64,000 bases of DNA from Streptomyces sp. NBC_01465 (GCF_036227325.1 NZ_CP109467.1:1736001-1800000), one strand, 5' to 3'; shown: positions 9,433 through 17,768, counted from the stretch's first letter. Notes: a model not told the origin generated them from the sequence alone. Program-made: numbers and translations.

Positions 9433-11028
9433 TCAGGCAGCAGCCCGACGCCCGCCGCCCTGACCACCACGGCCCTGGCCGCTCTGGGCGCTGCGGCCCT
9501 GAGCGCTGCGGCCCTGGCCGCCGCCCTGGCCCTGCTGGCCGCCGGCGCGGCCCGCGCCGCCCTGGCCGCCACGGCGCCCACGGCTGCCCCGGCTGCCTGC
9601 GGCGGCAGCGGCTCCACCGGCTGCGCCGCCGGCCCGCGAGGGCCGGCTCGGGCGCGAACGGCGCGCGCCCTGCGGCTGCGTCGGCTGCGGGACCTCGACG
9701 ACAACAGCAACCCCGGAGGGCTCCTGCGCACCGGTGATCCGGGCGAGCTCCTCGTCGGTCGACTTGACCCGCGCGGTCTGCGGCGTGATGCCCGCGTCCG
9801 ACATCAGGCGGGTCATCTCGCGCTTCTGCTCGGGGAGCACCAGCGTGACGACGCTGCCGGACTCGCCCGCCCGCGCGGTACGTCCACCGCGGTGCAGGTA
9901 GTCCTTGTGGTCGGTCGGCGGGTCCACGTTGACGACGAGGTCAAGGTCGTCGATGTGGATGCCACGCGCGGCCACATTGGTCGCGATGAGCGCGGTGACC
10001 TGTCCGTTCTTGAACTGGTCGAGCGTCCGGTTGCGCTGCGGCTGCGAACGCCCGCCGTGCAGACCGGAGGCGCGCACGCCACTGGCGAGCAGCTGCTTGA
10101 CCATCCGGTCGACGGACCGCTTGGTGTCCATGAACATGATCACGCGACCGTCGCGGGCGGCGATGCGCGTGGTGACGGCCTTTTTGTCCGTGGCGTCGAG
10201 GACGTAGAGCACGTGGTGCTCCATGGTCGTGACGGCGCCCGCGGACGGGTCGACGGAGTGCACGACGGGGTCGGTCAGGAACATCCGCACGAGGCGGTCG
10301 ATGTTCTTGTCCAGCGTCGCGGAGAACAGCATGCGCTGCCCGTCGGGCTCGACCTGCTTCAGCAGCGCGGTGACCTGCGGCATGAAGCCCATGTCGGCCA
10401 TCTGGTCGGCCTCGTCGAGGACGGTGATGGCGACCTGGTCGAGACGGCAGTCGCCGCGCTCGATGAGGTCCTTCAGCCGGCCGGGCGTGGCCACGACGAC
10501 CTCGGCACCGCGGCGCAGCTGACCGGCCTGCTTGGCGATGGACATACCGCCGACGACGGTGGCCAGACGCAGGTTGACGGAGGTCGCGTACGGCGTGAGC
10601 GCGTCCGTGACCTGCTGGGCGAGCTCACGCGTCGGTACGAGCACGAGCGCGAGCGGCGCCCTGGGCTCGGAGCGCCGGCCCGCCGTGCGGGCGAGCAGTG
10701 CGAGCCCGAAGGCGAGGGTCTTGCCGGATCCGGTGCGTCCGCGGCCGAGGAGGTCGCGTCCCGCGAGGGAGTTCGGCAGGGTGGCGCCCTGGATCGGGAA
10801 GGGGTCGGTGACGCCCTGGGCCCCGAGGGTCTTGAGGAGGGCGGCGGGCATGTCCAGCTCGGCGAAAGCCTCGACGGCGGGCAGCGCGGGGGTGATGGTC
10901 TCCGGCAGCGTGAATTCGGCGGGCCTGGGGGCCGCCTTGCGGGCCGGAGCCTTGGCGGGGGCCTTGGAGCGGCCCCTCGACGACTGGTTGCGTGCGGGGC
11001 GCGAGGGACGTTCAGCGGAGCGGGTCAT
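9433..11028 (-). CDS. DEAD-box RNA helicase with RG-rich tail
   Basis: This is an ATP-dependent RNA helicase of 531 residues. Residues 1-40 are basic and Ala/Lys/Pro-rich. The RecA core follows, with PFPIQGATLP (Q motif), GRTGSGKT (Walker A), PTRELAQQ, TPGRL, LDEAD and FSAT. The second domain has IATNVAARGIHIDDLDLVVN and HRGGRTARAG. The last about 80 residues are low-complexity Gly/Arg/Gln repeats (GQGRSAQGRSAQSG), a typical RNA-binding RGG-like tail and not a frameshift. It lies directly downstream of the cold-shock gene in the same direction, about 105 nt away, across a hairpin that may act as a leaky terminator. Cold-induced co-expression, as for CsdA-type helicases, is a fair inference. 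Confidence 0.95.
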   Translation of the reverse strand: MTRSAERPSRPARNQSSRGRSKAPAKAPARKAAPRPAEFTLPETITPALPAVEAFAELDMPAALLKTLGAQGVTDPFPIQGATLPNSLAGRDLLGRGRTGSGKTLAFGLALLARTAGRRSEPRAPLALVLVPTRELAQQVTDALTPYATSVNLRLATVVGGMSIAKQAGQLRRGAEVVVATPGRLKDLIERGDCRLDQVAITVLDEADQMADMGFMPQVTALLKQVEPDGQRMLFSATLDKNIDRLVRMFLTDPVVHSVDPSAGAVTTMEHHVLYVLDATDKKAVTTRIAARDGRVIMFMDTKRSVDRMVKQLLASGVRASGLHGGRSQPQRNRTLDQFKNGQVTALIATNVAARGIHIDDLDLVVNVDPPTDHKDYLHRGGRTARAGESGSVVTLVLPEQKREMTRLMSDAGITPQTARVKSTDEELARITGAQEPSGVAVVVEVPQPTQPQGARRSRPSRPSRAGGAAGGAAAAAGSRGSRGRRGGQGGAGRAGGQQGQGGGQGRSAQGRSAQSGQGRGGQGGGRRAAA

Positions 11029-11076
11029 GCAGTTTCTAGCCTTCCTGCCGGATCAACTGTCGGACACACAGCACAA

Positions 11077-11111
11077 ACCGGGACCCGCACCGCGAAGGTG
11101 CGAGCCCCGGT
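11077..11111 (-). terminator. Hairpin between the cold-shock gene and the helicase
   Basis: The arms ACCGGGACCCGCACC and GGTGCGAGCCCCGGT pair at 13 of 15 positions around a GCGAA loop. It sits 22 nt after the stop of the cold-shock gene and 49 nt before the helicase start. It could end the abundant csp transcript while letting some transcription pass to the helicase gene. Confidence 0.6.
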
Positions 11112-11133
11112 CAGCGAGGTACGCGTCCGGCAA

Positions 11134-11337
11134 TTAGGCCGGGACGATGTTCTCCGCCTGCGGGCCCTTCTGGCCCTGCGTGACGTCGAAGGAAACCTTC
11201 TGGCCCTCCTGGAGCTCACGGAAGCCCGAGGTGGCGATGTTGGAGTAGTGGGCGAAGACGTCGGCGCCGCCGCCGTCCTGCTCAATGAAGCCGAAGCCCT
11301 TTTCCGAGTTGAACCACTTCACGGTACCGGTGGCCAT
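11134..11337 (-). CDS. Cold-shock protein of the CspA family
   Basis: This is a 67-residue OB-fold single-strand nucleic-acid-binding protein. It has both RNP motifs (KGFGFIEQ and DVFAHYSNI) and the usual start [10 protein letters not shown]. The open frame continues upstream to 11439, but the family length and the GGGAGA ribosome site point to the ATG at 11337. It acts as an RNA chaperone in the cytoplasm. Its leader is long and contains a perfect hairpin (see 11441-11468). The helicase gene follows in the same direction, which makes a cold-response pair. Confidence 0.95.
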   Translation of the reverse strand: MATGTVKWFNSEKGFGFIEQDGGGADVFAHYSNIATSGFRELQEGQKVSFDVTQGQKGPQAENIVPA

Positions 11338-11440
11338 AACATTCTCCCAAACAGGTGCAGAGCCGGAAATTCGCACTTTACGAATTCCGCGTCGCCGCAT
11401 TGAACCCCATAACCGGAGAAAGACCGGAAAAACTAACAAT

Positions 11441-11468
11441 GCGCCTGAGGAACATTCCCGTCAGGCGC
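11441..11468 (-). promoter_or_regulatory. Hairpin in the long leader of the cold-shock gene
   Basis: GCGCCTGA and TCAGGCGC form a perfect 8-bp stem with a 12-nt loop about 105 nt upstream of the csp start. A possible promoter (TTGCAG, 17 nt, TTTATG on the minus strand) lies just beyond it near 11470-11510, so the stem would sit at the very 5' end of the transcript. Such stems stabilise cold-shock mRNAs. The promoter call is tentative. Confidence 0.45.
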
Positions 11469-11545
11469 ACATAAAGTTCATGGGTACCAAAACTGCAACA
11501 GGTCCAACACTAGCACGGTTGCGCGGGCGCTGCTTGGATCCGTGT

Positions 11546-12184
11546 GTGACTCAAGCGATCAGTGAGCCCTGGGGGCTCAGTGTGTTCGGGACCGGAAGCG
11601 TGCGGGTCATGCCCCAACTGGCCCGCGTCAGACTGGCAGTTGATCTTCTGGCGCCCACTCCGGAGGAGGCCTACGAGCGGGCCGGGACAGCGGTAAAACT
11701 GCTGCGCGACACGGTGCGCAGACACGGCATACCGGACGCGGCGGTGTCCGGATCGATGCTCTCACTCACCTCTTCGTACGAAGGGTATGGAGCGGATCGA
11801 AAGTTCCTGGGGTACCGCTGCCGTGCTCCGTACACCGTCGAGACGAGCGCACTCGACGGACTGCAGCAACTGATCGTGGACTCGATCGGTGCCGGGGCGA
11901 ACCATGTCGAGTCGGTCATCTTCGACGTACACGACAAGCCCGCTCTGCGGGACGAGGCACGGCGCCTCGCGGTCGCGGCCGCCCACCGCAAGGCCGAGGT
12001 CTACGCGCAGGCGACCGGCACCGGGCTCGGTCCGGTGATCCACATCCAGGACGTGGACCCCGACACCTTCGACGTCCGGTCGCACGGCCAGCGCGGCTTC
12101 GAGGACGGGGTGGACTCCGACCTCGCACCCGGCCTGGTGGGGGTCAACGCGGCCGTGCTCCTCGGGTACGCCCTCACCCCGTAA
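11546..12184 (+). CDS. SIMPL (DUF541) domain protein
   Basis: This 212-residue protein consists mainly of a SIMPL/DUF541 domain: WGLSVFGTGSVRVMPQLARVRLAV at the start, AYERAGTAVKLLRDTV, then an LTSSYEGYGADRKFLGYRCRAPYTVE region and a VNAAVLLGYAL end. Domain members are mostly periplasmic or extracytoplasmic and of unclear function, but this copy has no signal peptide. The GTG at 11546 starts the domain cleanly. An in-frame ATG at 11480 would add 22 residues that look unlike protein and would overlap the csp promoter area. The gene is divergent from csp and converges on fadA6 with a gap of 7 nt. Confidence 0.8.
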   Translation: MTQAISEPWGLSVFGTGSVRVMPQLARVRLAVDLLAPTPEEAYERAGTAVKLLRDTVRRHGIPDAAVSGSMLSLTSSYEGYGADRKFLGYRCRAPYTVETSALDGLQQLIVDSIGAGANHVESVIFDVHDKPALRDEARRLAVAAAHRKAEVYAQATGTGLGPVIHIQDVDPDTFDVRSHGQRGFEDGVDSDLAPGLVGVNAAVLLGYALTP

Positions 12185-12191
12185 CCGCAGG

Positions 12192-13349
12192 TCAGAGGCG
12201 TTCGATGATGGTGACGTTCGCCTGGCCCCCGCCTTCGCACATCGTCTGGAGGCCGTAGCGGCCGCCCGTGCGCTCCAGCTCGTGCAGCAGGGTCGTCATC
12301 AGCTTCACGCCCGTCGCTCCCAGCGGGTGGCCCAGGGCGATCGCGCCTCCGTTGACGTTGACCTTCGCAGGGTCCGCCCCGGTCTCTTTCAGCCACGCCA
12401 GGACGACCGGGGCGAAGGCCTCGTTGATCTCGACCAGGTCGATGTCGTCGAGGGACATCCCCGTCTTCTTCAGGGCGTATGCGGTCGCCGGGATCGGGGC
12501 GGAGAGCATCCGGATCGGGTCCTCTCCCCGTACGGAGAGGTGGTGGATGCGGGCGCGCGGGGTCAGGCCGTGTTCGGCCACCGCGCGCTCGGAGGCGATC
12601 AGCATCGCCGCCGCGCCGTCGGAGACCTGGGAGGAGCAGGCCGCGGTGATCGTGCCGGTCTCCAGGACGGGCTTGAGGTTCGCCATCTTCGCGAGGGTCG
12701 TGTCGCGGCGCGGACCCTCGTCCGTCGTGACGTCGCCGTACGGGACGATCTCGCGGTCGAAGCGGCCCTCGTCAATCGCCCGGATCGCCCGCTGATGTGA
12801 ACGGAGAGCGAATTCCTCCATGTCCAGGCGGGAAATTCCCCATTTCTCCGCTATCAGCTGGGCGCCGTGGAATTGATTCACCGGGGCGTCCCCGTAGCGG
12901 GCCCGCCAGCCCTCGCTGCCCGCGTACGGGCCTTCCGTGAAGCCGAGGGGTTCCGCGGCCTGGCGCGAGGCGAATGCGATGGGGATCTGCGTCATGTTCT
13001 GGGTGCCGCCCGCGACGACGAGGTCCTGGGTGCCGGAGAGGACTCCCTGGGCGGCGAAGTGCACGGCCTGCTGCGAGGAGCCGCACTGGCGGTCGATCGT
13101 CACGCCCGGCACCTCCTCGGGGAGGCCCGCGGCCAGCCATGCCGTACGGGCGATGTCGCCGGCCTGCGGTCCCACCGTGTCCAGGCAGCCGAAGACGACG
13201 TCCTCGACAGCCGAGGGGTCGACTCCGGAGCGGGCGACGAGCGCTTTCAGGACATGCGCGCCGAGGTCGGCGGGGTGCACGGCCCCGAGGCCTCCCTTGC
13301 GCCGCCCGACGGGGGTGCGTACCGCTTCGACGATGTAGGCCTCGGCCAT
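12192..13349 (-). CDS. fadA6: FadA6-like steroid 3-ketoacyl-CoA thiolase
   Basis: This thiolase has 385 residues. The nucleophilic Cys is in IDRQCGSSQQA (near residue 90). The C-terminal catalytic His and Cys are in NVNGGAIALGHPLGATG and LQTMCEGGGQAN. The start at 13349 (MAEAYIVEAVRTPVGRRKGG) has AAGGAG upstream; the open frame runs far beyond it into the regulator. In M. tuberculosis FadA6 (Rv3556c) is a KstR2-regulon thiolase that removes acetyl-CoA from the ring-opened product of IpdAB. Here it is the last gene of an ipdF-kstR2-fadA6 operon transcribed leftward. Unrelated acetyl-CoA acetyltransferases share the motifs, so the name depends on context. Confidence 0.87.
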   Translation of the reverse strand: MAEAYIVEAVRTPVGRRKGGLGAVHPADLGAHVLKALVARSGVDPSAVEDVVFGCLDTVGPQAGDIARTAWLAAGLPEEVPGVTIDRQCGSSQQAVHFAAQGVLSGTQDLVVAGGTQNMTQIPIAFASRQAAEPLGFTEGPYAGSEGWRARYGDAPVNQFHGAQLIAEKWGISRLDMEEFALRSHQRAIRAIDEGRFDREIVPYGDVTTDEGPRRDTTLAKMANLKPVLETGTITAACSSQVSDGAAAMLIASERAVAEHGLTPRARIHHLSVRGEDPIRMLSAPIPATAYALKKTGMSLDDIDLVEINEAFAPVVLAWLKETGADPAKVNVNGGAIALGHPLGATGVKLMTTLLHELERTGGRYGLQTMCEGGGQANVTIIERL

Positions 13350-13372
13350 GGCTGCTGAGCTCCTTCGGTGGG

Positions 13373-13996
13373 TTACGTACGCAGGGAGATGCCGTCCAGG
13401 ACCATCGAGAGGTACTGGCGGGCGATCTCCTCGGGGCTGTGCTGGCCGCCCGGCCGGTACCAGGACGCGGCGACCCAGACGGTGTCGCGGACGAAGCGGT
13501 AGGTGAGGCGGATGTCCAGGTCGGCGCGGAAGACCCGGTCCTCGACGCCGCGCTCCAGCGTCCCGAGCCAGGCCTTCTCGAACTTGGTCTGGGAGTCGGC
13601 GAGGTAGTGGAAGCGCGGGAGGGCGGCGAGGTGCTTGGACTCCTTCTGGTAGATCGCGACGGCGGCGCGGTGCCGGTCGATCTCGCGGAAGGACTCGGTG
13701 ACGAGGGCCTCGATGGTCTCCCTGGGGCCGAGGCCGGATGCGAGGACGGCGTCGTAGCCCGCCCACAGTTCGGTCAGGAAGGTGGAGAGGATCTCGTCGA
13801 CCATCGATTCCTTGGAATCGAAGTGGTAGTAGAGGCTGCCGGCGAGCATCCCCGCCGCGTCCGCGATCTTCCGGACAGTGGTGGCGTTGTAGCCCTGGGC
13901 GGCGAACACTTCGGCTGCGGTGTCGAGGAGTTCGCGACGGCGGGCGGGGGTGGCGGTCACCGGCGGCTTCTTGGCTTTGCTGCTGTTCGGAGGCAC
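13373..13996 (-). CDS. kstR2: KstR2-like TetR repressor of the HIP regulon
   Basis: This TetR-family regulator has 207 residues. The helix-turn-helix lies at about residues 25-70 (AAEVFAAQGYNATTVRKIADAAGMLAGSLYYHFDSKESM). The ligand domain shares, from memory, distinctive stretches with mycobacterial KstR2: a VxIYQxExxxLAxxPRFxY segment, RFVRDTVWV and WYRPGG. KstR2 is known to be released from DNA by HIP-CoA. It sits between ipdF and fadA6 in one operon, 15 nt after ipdF, so it would be autoregulated through the operator at 14817-14830. The second operator at 5981-5994 would put the ipdABC side under its control as well. Confidence 0.93.
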   Translation of the reverse strand: MPPNSSKAKKPPVTATPARRRELLDTAAEVFAAQGYNATTVRKIADAAGMLAGSLYYHFDSKESMVDEILSTFLTELWAGYDAVLASGLGPRETIEALVTESFREIDRHRAAVAIYQKESKHLAALPRFHYLADSQTKFEKAWLGTLERGVEDRVFRADLDIRLTYRFVRDTVWVAASWYRPGGQHSPEEIARQYLSMVLDGISLRT

Positions 13997-14011
13997 GTCG
14001 CCATTGTGGAC

Positions 14012-14800
14012 TCACGCATGCTGGCTGCTGACGGAGACGGTCTCTCCGGTCATGTACGAGGAGTACTCGCTGGCCAGGAAGACGATGACGTTGGCGACCT
14101 CCCAGGGCTCGGCGTACCGGCCGAAGGCCTCGCGTGCGGTGAGTTCGTCGAGGAGTTCGGGGGTGGTGACCTTCACCAGGTGCGGGTGCATGGCCAGGCT
14201 CGGGGAGACGGCGTTGACGCGTACGCCGTACTCGGCCGCCTCGATCGCCGCGCACCGGGTGAGGGCCATGACCCCCGCCTTGGCGGCCGCGTAGTGGGCC
14301 TGACCGGCCTGGGCGCGCCAGCCGACGACGGAGGCATTGTTGACGATCACGCCGCCGTTGCCCGACTCCTTGAAGGAGCGCAGGGCGGCCCGCGTACAGC
14401 GGAAGGTGCCGTTGAGCGTGACGTCCAGGACCTTCGACCAGGCGTCGTCGGTCATGTCGACCAGGGGTGAAGTCCCGCCCAGGCCCGCGTTGTTGACGAC
14501 GATGTCCAGTCCGCCGTGGAGTTCCCCGGCGAGCGCGAAGAGCGCCTGGACCTGACTCTCGTCGGTGACGTCGCAGGGCAGGGATGCGACGCGGTCCGCG
14601 CCGAACTCCTCGCCGAGCGCCGCCTCGGACTCCTTGAGGCGGCGTGCATGGGCGTCACCGATGACGACGCGGGCGCCTTCTTCCAGGAACTTACGGGCAG
14701 TTGCCCCGCCGATGCCCGCTCCGGCCGCGGCGGTGATGACGGCGGTGCGGCCGGTCAGCAGACCGTGCCCGGGAACGTACTGCGGCTTGTTGTTCGTCAC
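14012..14800 (-). CDS. ipdF: IpdF-like short-chain dehydrogenase
   Basis: This 262-residue SDR has TAAAGAGIGGATA in place of the classical TGxxxGxG glycine motif, NNAG, a catalytic Ser in NNASVVG and YAAAK. The C-terminus (HPHLVKVTTPELLDELTAREAFG, then a SVSSQHA end) resembles from memory the steroid-pathway SDR Rv3559c/IpdF. In rhodococci and mycobacteria, IpdF works on the propionate side-chain beta-oxidation of HIP-CoA. It is the first gene of the leftward operon with kstR2 and fadA6, and its start lies 17 nt from the KstR2-like operator. Confidence 0.85.
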   Translation of the reverse strand: MTNNKPQYVPGHGLLTGRTAVITAAAGAGIGGATARKFLEEGARVVIGDAHARRLKESEAALGEEFGADRVASLPCDVTDESQVQALFALAGELHGGLDIVVNNAGLGGTSPLVDMTDDAWSKVLDVTLNGTFRCTRAALRSFKESGNGGVIVNNASVVGWRAQAGQAHYAAAKAGVMALTRCAAIEAAEYGVRVNAVSPSLAMHPHLVKVTTPELLDELTAREAFGRYAEPWEVANVIVFLASEYSSYMTGETVSVSSQHA

Positions 14801-14816
14801 ACGAGCACGTTAACCT

Positions 14817-14830
14817 ACCAAACACTTGTT
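14817..14830. promoter_or_regulatory. KstR2-like operator in the ipdF/echA divergent promoter
   Basis: The site reads ACCAAACACTTGTT and fits A-n-CAA-[AG]-nn-[CT]-TTG-n-T, the same pattern as 5981-5994. Flanking CCTA and TAGG extend the dyad. It lies 17 nt from the ipdF start and 15 nt from the start of the enoyl-CoA hydratase, so one bound repressor could block both directions. Confidence 0.75.
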
Positions 14831-14844
14831 AGGGAAGGAGTCCG

Positions 14845-15687
14845 ATGCCCGCCCTGCCCGTCCTGTACGAGCGCCGAGGCCCGGTCGCGCACCTCACCAT
14901 GAACCGCCCGCGCTACCGCAACGCACAGAATTCCGCGATGACTTACGCCCTGGACGACGCCTTCTACCGGGCGGCCGACGACCCGGAGGTGAAGGTCCTC
15001 GTCCTCTCCGGAGCGGGCGACCACTTCTCCGCCGGGCACGACATCGGCACCCCGGAGCGCGACGCCCATCTCCCCTTCGAGCGGCGGGCCGGACTCTGGT
15101 GGGACCACTCGGACAAGGCGGGCGCCGAGAGCCGGTACGCACGCGAGTCCGAGGTCTATCTGGGGATGTGCCGGCGCTGGCGCGAGCTCCCGAAGCCGGT
15201 GATCGCCTCGGTCCAAGGGGCCTGCGTGGCAGGCGGGTTGATGCTCGCCTGGGTCTGCGATCTGATCGTGGCGAGCGAGGACGCGTACTTCGCCGATCCG
15301 GTCGTACGGATGGGGATCCCGGGCGTCGAGTACTTCGCGCATCCGTGGGTGATGCCGCCGCGCATCGCCAAGGAGTTCCTGTACACCGGTGACCCGATGA
15401 GCGCACAGCGGGCGTACGAGGTCGGGATGGTCAACCGGGTCGTCGTACGCGATGAACTCGCCGCCAGCACTGAGGAGTTGGCCCTGCGCATCGCCTCTAT
15501 GCCCCGCCTCGGGCTCGCCCTCACCAAGCGGGCCGTCAACCAGGCCGAGGACCTTCAGGGCCTGCACGCCGGGATGGACTCCGTCTTCGGACTGCACCAT
15601 CTCGCCCACGCCCACAACGCCGAAACCGCCGCCGATCCGCTGGGCGGCATGGACATAGCAGCCATGAAGAAGGCGAGCACCAGCTGA
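14845..15687 (+). CDS. Enoyl-CoA hydratase of the HIP cluster
   Basis: This crotonase family protein (280 residues) has the oxyanion-hole elements GDHFSAGHDIG and QGACVAGGLMLAWVCDLIVAS, and FADPVVRMGIPGVEYFAHPW in the active-site region. A good AAGGAG site lies 5 nt before the ATG at 14845. It is the first gene of a coupled operon with two acyl-CoA dehydrogenases and probably hydrates the unsaturated propanoyl-CoA side chain after FadE30-type dehydrogenation. The specific step is inferred from position. The insertion around residues 65-95 (GTPERDAHLPFERRAGLWWD) is longer than in simple hydratases and may shape a large-substrate pocket. Confidence 0.83.
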   Translation: MPALPVLYERRGPVAHLTMNRPRYRNAQNSAMTYALDDAFYRAADDPEVKVLVLSGAGDHFSAGHDIGTPERDAHLPFERRAGLWWDHSDKAGAESRYARESEVYLGMCRRWRELPKPVIASVQGACVAGGLMLAWVCDLIVASEDAYFADPVVRMGIPGVEYFAHPWVMPPRIAKEFLYTGDPMSAQRAYEVGMVNRVVVRDELAASTEELALRIASMPRLGLALTKRAVNQAEDLQGLHAGMDSVFGLHHLAHAHNAETAADPLGGMDIAAMKKASTS

Positions 15688-16829
15688 TGGATCTGACGCA
15701 CACCCCCGACGAGGACGCCTTCCGGGCCGAGGCCAGGGAGTGGCTCACGGCGAACGTCCCGTCCGAGCCGCTGCCCTCCCTGGAGACCGAGGAGGGCTTC
15801 GCGGCCCACCGGGAGTGGGAGGGCCGGCTGGCTACGGACCGCTGGTCGGTCGTCAACTGGCCTGCCGAGTACGGCGGCAGGGGCGCCGACATCTTCCGGT
15901 GGCTGGTCTTCGAGGAGGAGTACTACCGGGCGGGCGGCCCCGGCCGCGTCTCCCAGAACGGCATCAACCTCCTCGCGCCCACCCTCTTCGACTACGCGAC
16001 GGACGAGCAGCGCGCCCGCGTCCTGCCCCCGATGGCGAGCGGCGAGGTGATCTGGGCGCAGGCCTGGTCCGAGCCCGAGTCCGGATCGGACCTCGCCTCC
16101 CTCCGCTCAACTGCCGTACGGACAGAGGGGGGTTGGCTGCTCTCCGGCCAGAAGACCTGGTCCTCGCGCGCCGCCTTCGCCGACCGCGCGTTCGGCATCT
16201 TCCGTACGGACCCCGAAGCGCCCAAGCCCCACCAGGGCCTCACCTACCTGATGTTCGACCTGAAGGCGCCGGGCGTCACCGTCCGCCCCATCGGCCGCCT
16301 CGACGGGAAGCCCGCCTTCGCCGAGCTCTTCCTCGACCAGGTCTTCGTCCCCGACGAGGATGTCATCGGGGAGCCCGGCCAGGGCTGGCGCATCGCCATG
16401 TCGACCACCGGCAACGAGCGCGGTCTCACCCTCCGCTCCCCCGGCCGGTTCCTGGCGGCCGCCGACCGCCTCACCGCGCTCTGGCGCGCACAGGGAGAGG
16501 ACGTGACCCTGCGCGACCGGGTGGCGGACGCGGTGATCGGCGCCCGGGCCTACCAGCTCTTCACGTACGCCAATGCCTCGCGCTTCGCGGCCGGGGAGAC
16601 CATCGGCGCGGAGTCGAGCCTCAACAAGGTCTTCTGGTCCGAATACGACATCGCACTCCACGAGACGGCACTCGAACTCCTGGGTACTGACGGCGAGTTG
16701 GCGGACACCGCCTGGTCCGAGGGGTACGTCTTCTCCCTCTCCGGACCCATCTACGCCGGCACCAACGAGATCCAGCGCGACATCATCGCCGAGCGGCTGC
16801 TCGGCCTGCCGAGGGGACGCCGGGCATGA
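15687..16829 (+). CDS. fadE30: FadE30-like acyl-CoA dehydrogenase
   Basis: This is a full-length acyl-CoA dehydrogenase of 380 residues with the FAD/substrate segment WAQAWSEPESGSDLASL, the SGQKTWSSRA strand and the C-terminal GPIYAGTNEIQRDIIAERLLGLP. The length and several stretches agree with FadE30 (Rv3560c), the dehydrogenase for the HIP-CoA side chain. The start ATG overlaps the stop of the upstream hydratase (TGATG). The downstream dehydrogenase overlaps it by 4 nt. Steroid acyl-CoA dehydrogenases often work as heterotetramers of two unlike chains, and such a pairing with the next gene is possible but not shown. Confidence 0.82.
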   Translation: MDLTHTPDEDAFRAEAREWLTANVPSEPLPSLETEEGFAAHREWEGRLATDRWSVVNWPAEYGGRGADIFRWLVFEEEYYRAGGPGRVSQNGINLLAPTLFDYATDEQRARVLPPMASGEVIWAQAWSEPESGSDLASLRSTAVRTEGGWLLSGQKTWSSRAAFADRAFGIFRTDPEAPKPHQGLTYLMFDLKAPGVTVRPIGRLDGKPAFAELFLDQVFVPDEDVIGEPGQGWRIAMSTTGNERGLTLRSPGRFLAAADRLTALWRAQGEDVTLRDRVADAVIGARAYQLFTYANASRFAAGETIGAESSLNKVFWSEYDIALHETALELLGTDGELADTAWSEGYVFSLSGPIYAGTNEIQRDIIAERLLGLPRGRRA

Positions 16830-17758
16830 GGTTCCAGCTCACCGACGAACAGCAGGACTTCGGGCGTTCCCTGGACGCGCTGCTCACAGCCTCCGACACG
16901 CCCTTGGCCGTACGGTCCTGGGCCGCCGGTGACCACGCGCCGGGCCGCGCCCTGTGGATGCGGCTCGCGGAGGCCGGGGTCTTCGCGCTGGCGGTCCCGG
17001 AGGCGTACGAGGGCGTGGGGCCGCTGCCGGTCGAACTGGCCGTCGCCTACGTCGCGTTGGGCCGCCACGGCGTCCCGGGCCCCTTGGTCGAGACGGCAGC
17101 GGCCGCCGTACTCCTGGCGGGGACGCCGGCCGCGAAGGAGTGGCTGCCGCGGATCGCCGCGGGCGAGGCGCTGGTCACGCTCGCCGAGGGCCCGTACGCG
17201 CTGGACGCCGACGCCGCCGACCTGCTGCTGACCCGCGAGGGGCGCATCGCACCGGGACACGGCCCGCTGCGACCTTCGGCGGACCCGGCGCGCCGCCTCT
17301 TCGCCCCGACGGAGGGCGGTGAACTCCTGGGCGGCACACCGGCGTTGAGTGCCGCGAGGGACATGGCGGCGTTCCTCACGGCGGCACAGTCGCTCGGAGT
17401 CGGTCTCGCACTCCTCGACCGTACGGTCGCGTACGTGAAGCAGCGCACCCAGTTCGGTACGCAGATCGGCGCCTTCCAGGCGGTCAAGCACCGTCTCGCG
17501 GACACCCTCCTCGCCCTGGAGTTCGCCCGCCCGCTGCTCTACGGGGCCGCGCTCACCATGGCGCCCGCGGACATCGCGGCAGCGAAGGTGACGGCGGGCG
17601 AGGCGGCGTACAGGGCGGCCCGCACCGCGCTGCAGCTGCACGGGGCGGTCGGCTACACGGAGGAGCTGGACCTCTCGCTCTGGCTCCGGAAGGCCCGCCC
17701 GCTGCGGGACGCATGGGGCACCCCCTCCGCCTGCCGCGCCACGGTCCTCACCGCCTAG
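16826..17758 (+). CDS. Short acyl-CoA dehydrogenase, FadE33-like partner subunit
   Basis: This acyl-CoA dehydrogenase family protein has only 310 residues. It retains the N-terminal helical domain (FQLTDEQQDFGRSLDALL), a shortened middle domain and the C-terminal helices (KQRTQFGTQIGAFQAVKHRLADTLL and ALQLHGAVGYTEELDLSLWLRKA). The usual WAQAWSEPxSGSD-type FAD segment is not recognisable. Such short chains are typical of the second subunit of alpha2beta2 steroid dehydrogenases (FadE33 in M. tuberculosis is of similar size). It overlaps fadE30 by 4 nt, which supports complex formation with it. It ends the steroid locus in this window; no fadD3-like ligase or fdxB is seen. Confidence 0.75.
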   Translation: MRFQLTDEQQDFGRSLDALLTASDTPLAVRSWAAGDHAPGRALWMRLAEAGVFALAVPEAYEGVGPLPVELAVAYVALGRHGVPGPLVETAAAAVLLAGTPAAKEWLPRIAAGEALVTLAEGPYALDADAADLLLTREGRIAPGHGPLRPSADPARRLFAPTEGGELLGGTPALSAARDMAAFLTAAQSLGVGLALLDRTVAYVKQRTQFGTQIGAFQAVKHRLADTLLALEFARPLLYGAALTMAPADIAAAKVTAGEAAYRAARTALQLHGAVGYTEELDLSLWLRKARPLRDAWGTPSACRATVLTA

Positions 17759-17768
17759 AATCCAGCAC

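Noticed and set aside
9433..9737. Gly/Arg/Gln low-complexity end of the helicase as a possible frameshift or repeat expansion
   Set aside because: The frame remains open to a normal stop, and RGG-like tails are common in Streptomyces DEAD-box helicases.
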